DNA from: Smittium mucronatum
Lineage: Eukaryota; Kickxellomycota; Harpellomycetes; Harpellales; Legeriomycetaceae
Reading direction: 5' to 3'
Length of the DNA stretch: 57,302 nucleotides
Assembly: GCA_001953115.1 (NCBI GenBank)
Contig: LSSL01007726.1
Location: 1 to 57,302 of the forward strand
A program made the translations under genes and the position numbers. This document shows, in pieces, positions 53,471 to 57,302 of the stretch (its first letter is position 1; every line of letters begins with the position of its first letter). The notes under the pieces are model-generated. The model had not been told where the DNA came from and made no database searches. It saw nothing but the letters and a program-made list of their open reading frames with translations.

Positions 53471-55228
53471 TATACCAATAGATAAATATTAGCGTATAAT
53501 TTAAACAAATTAGAACGAAAAATAACAACCAATGGAATGTTTTTAAATTTCTCAAACAACAATTGATTTGTTTGAGAAATTAGTCGATTAATAATTAATT
53601 GGTTTTGGCTAAAAATGAAAATTGACTAAGCCCTAATCATGAACATTGGTCATGAGCAATTTCACAATTATGTGCACCGATGAAGAAGGAGCCCATAAAA
53701 GATTATCCAAGATAAAATAATAAAAAATAGGTGTATATTCCATTAAGACTTGAATAAAGCTAATAGAACTGCTTTTTGAAAACATCACATTGCTTTGCAT
53801 TTGTGAGATTTCTAATGTGAGCGGTCACTTCCCTGTTGAATTTTTACGACCTGTCAAATTTGGAAATATACCAGAAGGGTATTGTATAAATCTATTGGAT
53901 GATAGAAGCGAGGTCAATAAATAAACCCTCTATTGGAATAATGTGGAAATTTTCTGCAAAGCTAGTGTGTTTTTTCATTTTTACTGGTTTGAGAAATAAA
54001 GCTTTATTTCATCCAATAGTTTAAATATTAAATAAAATTTTCGTCTTGAAAAGAATTTCCCATATTAGAATCAATTAAGCCGTATTCCAATAATGCGTTT
54101 CAAAATTAAGTTCTCAAGAGGATTATTCTTTGTTAGAAACGTCGACAAACTCTTTGATAACATCCATATCCAGCGTCTCAGAGCCAAATCCAAGGCTACA
54201 GATCAAACGATCTTGCATAAAAAAGTCTATTGAGAAACTTTAGGAATAATTTTACTTCACTGTTAGTCCCTGAAAGACTAGCAAGGATGTTATATTTTCT
54301 CTCTCATAATCGCGGGATGCGGTTGTATTTTAATACCAAAATAAGCTAGGGATAACATTAAAATTATTGTAAAAAAAAATTAGATAAGGCAATTCTCTAA
54401 TTGAAAAATAATTCTTGATAAGTCTTCATATGAGTCACCGTAACTATATTCAAACCCTTTTTACATTCTCCTAACACTAAATTCAAGAGCCCAATATAAA
54501 TTTTTATGATAATCAAAATAAAATAAATGGATTTAAACATCTTATCGAGAAACGATCAATTTTGCACGGTTAGCTAGACTCAAAAAATTATTTTTTTGCA
54601 TTTTGGTTCTTATAAATTTTAGCTATATTGCTGTATTACCATTGATAGCGCAGTCTAACCTCATAACAGTTCCAAAATCGGATTTAATTGCTTCATGTAA
54701 ATCATGGAGCCATTTGATGAAAACCCAACAACCTGATCCTCTCACCTAGATTTAGTTTCTTTTATTGATCAGACTGTTATTCCAAAGATTTATATTTCGT
54801 CTGCCTCTAATATTAGTAAACTAAACTCTTTTCAAGACCAGGCCATTCTTAATGCGTAAATCATTGGATACATATTAATTCATTTCAACTTGACTAATAA
54901 AAACAGAAAAACATGCTAGGTCTTTACATTTTCAATCCTCTCCAATAGGAAGCTCTCCTTGAATTTCAACTAACTAATAATCCAAAAGCTAAATAATGAT
55001 CCAATTTCAAAGTTAGGAAAATAGTAAAATTATAATAATAAACTAATTGATCCCTAAGAGAACCCCCCAAATAAGCTAGGTAAAACTGATTAAATTCAAT
55101 GCAATAACCCATCCAGACATGAGCGACAAAAAAAAATAGAGACGATAAATAAAATTAAACGGTCATAATATATAAAAGAGGGAAAGGGTAGGTCAATAGG
55201 GCAATAATCATCTAAAAATTAAAAAGGT
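53471..55228. other. GC-richer block with ambiguous coding-like stretches
   Basis: To the right of the transposon the DNA is again richer in G+C. Several short frames read well: plus strand about 53755-53923 (56 codons), and about 54093-54233 (46 codons from an ATG). A minus-strand stretch ending at a TAA near 54131 and a plus-strand frame near 54704-54859 broken by one TGA also read openly. Opposing frames over the same bases are often equally open, so none is favoured, and I recognise no family. This may be a decayed gene or a multi-exon gene I cannot assemble. It also holds a 14-base hairpin (53546-53581) and a 16-base palindrome near 53996-54011. Confidence 0.35.
53546..53581. repeat. Inverted repeat, 14-base-pair stem
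   Basis: AATTTCTCAAACAA at 53546-53559 and its exact reverse complement at 53568-53581 are separated by an 8-base loop. It lies 76 bases right of the TTAA that ends the large piggyBac element, followed by CGATTAATAATTAATTGG and then GCCCTA, a combination reminiscent of hAT or MITE termini. Confidence 0.8.
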
Positions 55229-55759
55229 TTATTCTTGGACACCAGTTCCGCCAGTGAGGATACTAGTAGCAGGCTCATCGCCCCTAATACCGGCAGCAAG
55301 GTAAAACAAAGCGGTCATGGTTAGGAACCAAGCGGAGACACCACTTGGATGATTTCCCTTGTTGACAGCGGCCCACATGGTAGCAGCAAAACCAATGTAT
55401 AAAAAGCACCTCCACCAAGCTCGCTTCTTGCCTCCAAAAATGTTCTCTAAGGCTCCACCACTTGGGACGAGCTATTTGAGAAATAATAAATAACGATTAA
55501 ATATTTATGGAAAAACGCATAGGATCGTATTGTTAATAGCAGAGAACATACAAAAAAAAATGGGGAGACTTACTTTTCCAAAAATGGGGATTTCAATGAA
55601 GAAAATGATGATACCGTAAATAATACCCAGAACCCTGTACCAAATACCACCGTGGGCGGTGGCAGCACTCAGGACAATCACCAAGACACATGACAAAAGA
55701 CCACACAGCTGTGCGTATAAATTGAAGTTGAATGAAGTAAGCTCGCCTCTAATCGACAT
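55229..55759 (-). CDS. TVP18/Flower-family Golgi and vesicle membrane protein
   Basis: Two exons, 55574-55759 and 55229-55471, join in phase 0 across a 102-base intron (55472-55573) with GTAAGT at its 5' end and TAG at its 3' end. The product is 142 residues, typical for the family. It begins with a short leader then NFNLYAQLCG, the usual entry to the first helix; hydrophobic segments lie at about 16-34 and 43-58. The FIEIPIFGK motif ends exon 1, RCFLYIGFAATMWAAV follows, and a fourth helix precedes a short polar tail. This order matches yeast Tvp18, a Golgi membrane protein of the Tvp23/Tvp38 group, and animal Flower. The start is the first ATG of the frame, and Trp is always TGG. Without removing the intron the frame would end after 84 residues. 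Confidence 0.9.
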
Positions 55760-56214
55760 TATTTACTATTTAAACTGTTTTCCTTGTTGTTCTTTTCTAA
55801 TAAGAGTGTTGATGAATTTTTACTACCACGAATTGAAGAAAAATATAAAACTAACGTATATTAGGCAAATAAAAATGTTAATGATTTATTCAATAGGAGA
55901 AGGAATAAAAGCAAATTTGCGACGTTTTGGGTCTAATGACAATTACCAATACTTAATATATATAAGTTTTTTTCCTGTTCGAATTAGTTGCTGATCATCC
56001 AATATTTACTATCCCATCCTTTGATCTTGCTAAAATTTACTTTAAATGATAGCTGACTCTTTCACGCTCTAAAAACCCTCAAATTTACTTGTTCATATTC
56101 GCTAAAAAATATTTAGAGTTTTTTTTTTTTTCTAATTACAAATTGTGGTATTAATAATCCACTTTCTGTTCGCTAATAACAAAAAGTCGACTATATGATT
56201 GAAGAATTCTGCTA
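55760..56214. other. Intergenic region upstream of the TVP18-like gene
   Basis: About 450 bases of AT-rich DNA holding the leader and promoter of the minus-strand TVP18-like gene. A 111-codon plus-strand frame (55659-55994) overlaps the TVP18 exon antisense and is a shadow. I identify no specific promoter element. Confidence 0.5.
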
Positions 56215-56598
56215 TTAGAAAAAGAAAGACAATAGCATTTTGAAAATGGATACTGCAATTTGATTTAACCAAGAAATGTTAAGGCTTGATTTAGAATATT
56301 CTGGGCCTTTATTTTTTTTACCTCTATCGAGTAGCTTGATTAATCGAGGCAGCTTATATTTGCACTTTGTTTTTCGGTTTTTGGGAAACAAGGATATGTG
56401 GTCCAATCGATTTTGCGGAAACAGATCGTTAATTGCAATCATTTTTCCTATCACGGGATTGCAGCACAACTTTGATCTCGACAGTTTATTTTTAACACTC
56501 AGACCATAATGCACTCACTCTACTGGTTTACGGGGCCAAGACGGTTGATCAATCCCTCTTGTATTTGCCACTAAATCACATTGGGCAATTAAATCCAT
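56215..56598 (-). pseudogene. Unknown gene start, 128-codon frame with one TGA or an intron
   Basis: From ATG 56598 the minus strand reads 27 codons (start MDLIAQCDLVANTRG, then IDQPSWPRKPV), meets TGA at 56515-56517, and then stays open in the same frame for another 99 codons to TAA at 56215-56217. A consensus splice donor GTGAGT (56513-56518) overlaps the TGA, so the first 80 bases may be a true first exon. An AG at the end of CCCGTGATAG would be a possible acceptor about 70 bases on. The later part is Lys/Arg-rich and ends in a hydrophobic tail. I recognise no family. The plus-strand frame 56276-56509 is its shadow. It could be a real spliced gene or a decayed one. Confidence 0.4.
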
Positions 56599-56634
56599 GG
56601 ATTACTTTTAATTATCCAATTGAATTCCGAATGC

Positions 56635-56640
56635 TTTATT
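56635..56640 (-). terminator. AATAAA downstream of the gene remnant at 56713
   Basis: AATAAA on the minus strand lies about 75 bases past the TAG of the exon at 56713-56807, and would be about 35 bases past it without the inserted retroposon stub and its duplication. It overlaps a TAA that closes the frame if the TAG is read as CAG. Confidence 0.4.
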
Positions 56641-56667
56641 AATAATTCTGACGAGTTATTGGGTTTC

Positions 56668-56722
56668 TTATCTGGTCTTCCTTTTTTTTGTATCACGGAA
56701 CTTTATTGTTATCTAGTCTTCC
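56668..56722 (-). mobile_element. 27-base retroposon stub with 14-base target duplication (copy 5)
   Basis: The insert 56682-56708 reads, on the minus strand, CAATAAAGTTCCGTGATAC followed by eight A. This is the extreme 3' end of the retroposon family seen at 35173, 42431 and 46590. It is flanked by TTATCTGGTCTTCC (56668-56681) and TTATCTAGTCTTCC (56709-56722), a 14-base target duplication with one mismatch. So this is a genuine insertion truncated to almost nothing. It lies at the end of the minus-strand exon 56713-56807 and places AATAAA (56702-56707) six bases after the TAG stop. Confidence 0.88.
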
Positions 56723-56896
56723 AGCCCAATTTTCACATGCAAATATCGAATTTTCTCAGCCTGGTTGGTACAAATTTTCTCTTCTAGCTCCGCTAATGCC
56801 ACTTCAGCTAAAAAATAAACATTGAAAAATTAAAGATTATCGCACTTATTTTGTTTCCATACTTTTCTTTTCAATATCCACGTTTTGTTTAATCAA
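56713..56896 (-). CDS. Partial: last two exons of an unknown coiled-coil-like protein
   Basis: The exon 56713-56807 follows a strong acceptor (TTTATTTTTTAG) and encodes a charged, probably helical C-terminus with EVALAELEEKI and EKIRYLHVKIGLED, ending in TAG. Upstream a donor GTATGG (56857-56862) gives a 55-base intron. The preceding stretch (LIKQNVDIEKK) joins it in phase through a split Thr codon. That stretch is preceded in frame by a TAA at 56897-56899 with no intervening AG, so either the exon border differs or the gene is broken. The stop TAG lies in the target duplication of the retroposon stub; the other copy of the duplication has CAG at this place. I recognise no family. Confidence 0.4.
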
Positions 56897-56946
56897 TTAT
56901 GCAATAGAAATTCCGTTTGAAAAAATAAATAAAAAGTGGCATCAAA

Positions 56947-57189
56947 CTATGCCCTCTTATAGACATCCTCATGATCTACTCTTAAATAAAGCGCTGTTTT
57001 CATGGTCACGTTCATGTTCTTTATTTTTTCTGGGCTGACTTCATTATGTCAGCATTCATTGGCTGCATAGCTTTGTTTGTATACTTTAGGCTCTTCGGAA
57101 ACATTGGCTTTTATCTTTTTCGCTCAATTTTTATTGGCAAAATGGCATACTTTGCGATTGTGTCTGCTAGGAAGGACGATCTTATGCAT
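56947..57189 (-). pseudogene. 81-codon minus-strand frame with two TGA codons, unknown
   Basis: From ATG 57189 one frame runs to TAG at 56947-56949, broken only by two TGA (codons 22 and 47). The pieces read like ordinary soluble protein (for example VCHFANKN, VSEEPKVYKQSYAANEC, EVSPEKIKNMNVTMKTALYL). It lies upstream of the coiled-coil exon on the same strand and could be part of the same gene. A second minus-strand frame (about 57085-57262, 58 codons, containing WITFEPLDHEGMDLG before a possible donor GTAAAT) overlaps it, so the true exon structure is unclear. The plus-strand frame at 57077-57265 is probably antisense. I recognise no family. Confidence 0.35.
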
Positions 57190-57302
57190 GAAAAATGTGC
57201 CTTATTCCAAATTTGTAAAAATTTACCTAAATCCATTCCTTCGTGGTCCAAAGGTTCAAATGTGATCCATGATTTAGATTTAATTCAAACCATATGTTTA
57301 TT

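Noticed and set aside
55659..55994. 111-codon plus-strand frame overlapping the TVP18-like gene
   Set aside because: Its first part is antisense to exon 1 of the TVP18-like gene, and the rest is low-complexity AT-rich translation.
5512..57189. Reassignment of TGA to tryptophan in this genome
   Set aside because: Several frames are interrupted only by TGA, but the two intact genes (ABCG and TVP18-like) together show 11 Trp codons, all TGG, and no in-frame TGA. In so AT-biased a genome a Trp-coding TGA should be frequent.

Overview
The window looks like nuclear DNA of an AT-rich eukaryote. The two intact genes point to a fungus: an ABCG half-transporter read in one frame, and a small Golgi/vesicle membrane protein of the TVP18/Flower family split by a 102-base GT-AG intron. 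The extreme AT content of non-coding DNA, the short introns and the transposon load would suit an early-diverging (zygomycete or chytrid grade) fungus. That placement is inference; nothing in the window fixes the species.

Layout. 1-531 is a GC-richer block with unresolved coding-like stretches plus the 3' flank of the transporter. 532-2379 (minus) is the ABCG transporter. From 2.4 to 41.7 kb there is almost no recognisable gene. By eye the AT content rises from moderate (2.4-12 kb) to extreme (about 12.5-41 kb). This stretch holds a decayed 199-codon frame at 5512-6108, a few microsatellites and palindromes, and one short retroposon copy at 35173-35487. From 41.7 to 53.5 kb lies a nest of transposons: two more minus-strand retroposon copies, a 741-base non-autonomous piggyBac element, and a large piggyBac element (44543-53466) flanked by TTAA. 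The large element carries a broken transposase on the minus strand and a nested plus-strand retroposon. From 53.5 kb to the end the DNA is gene-like again: a GC-richer ambiguous block, the TVP18 gene (minus, 55229-55759), then minus-strand gene remnants or partial genes up to the right edge. A 27-base retroposon stub sits against the stop codon of one of these.

Two transposon families explain most of the non-genic structure. Family 1 is a retroposon spread by target-primed reverse transcription. Its copies end in AATAAA plus a poly(A) tail, are truncated at the 5' end, and in two cases have clear target-site duplications of 14-15 bases. Family 2 is piggyBac: TTAA target sites, 16-base terminal inverted repeats related to CCCTTTCAGGGGCCAA, and two distinguishable subterminal ends shared by the autonomous and the deleted copy. 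I found no complete new defence or metabolic system. The most interesting items are the paired piggyBac elements, the micro-retroposon at a stop codon, and several long frames broken only by TGA.
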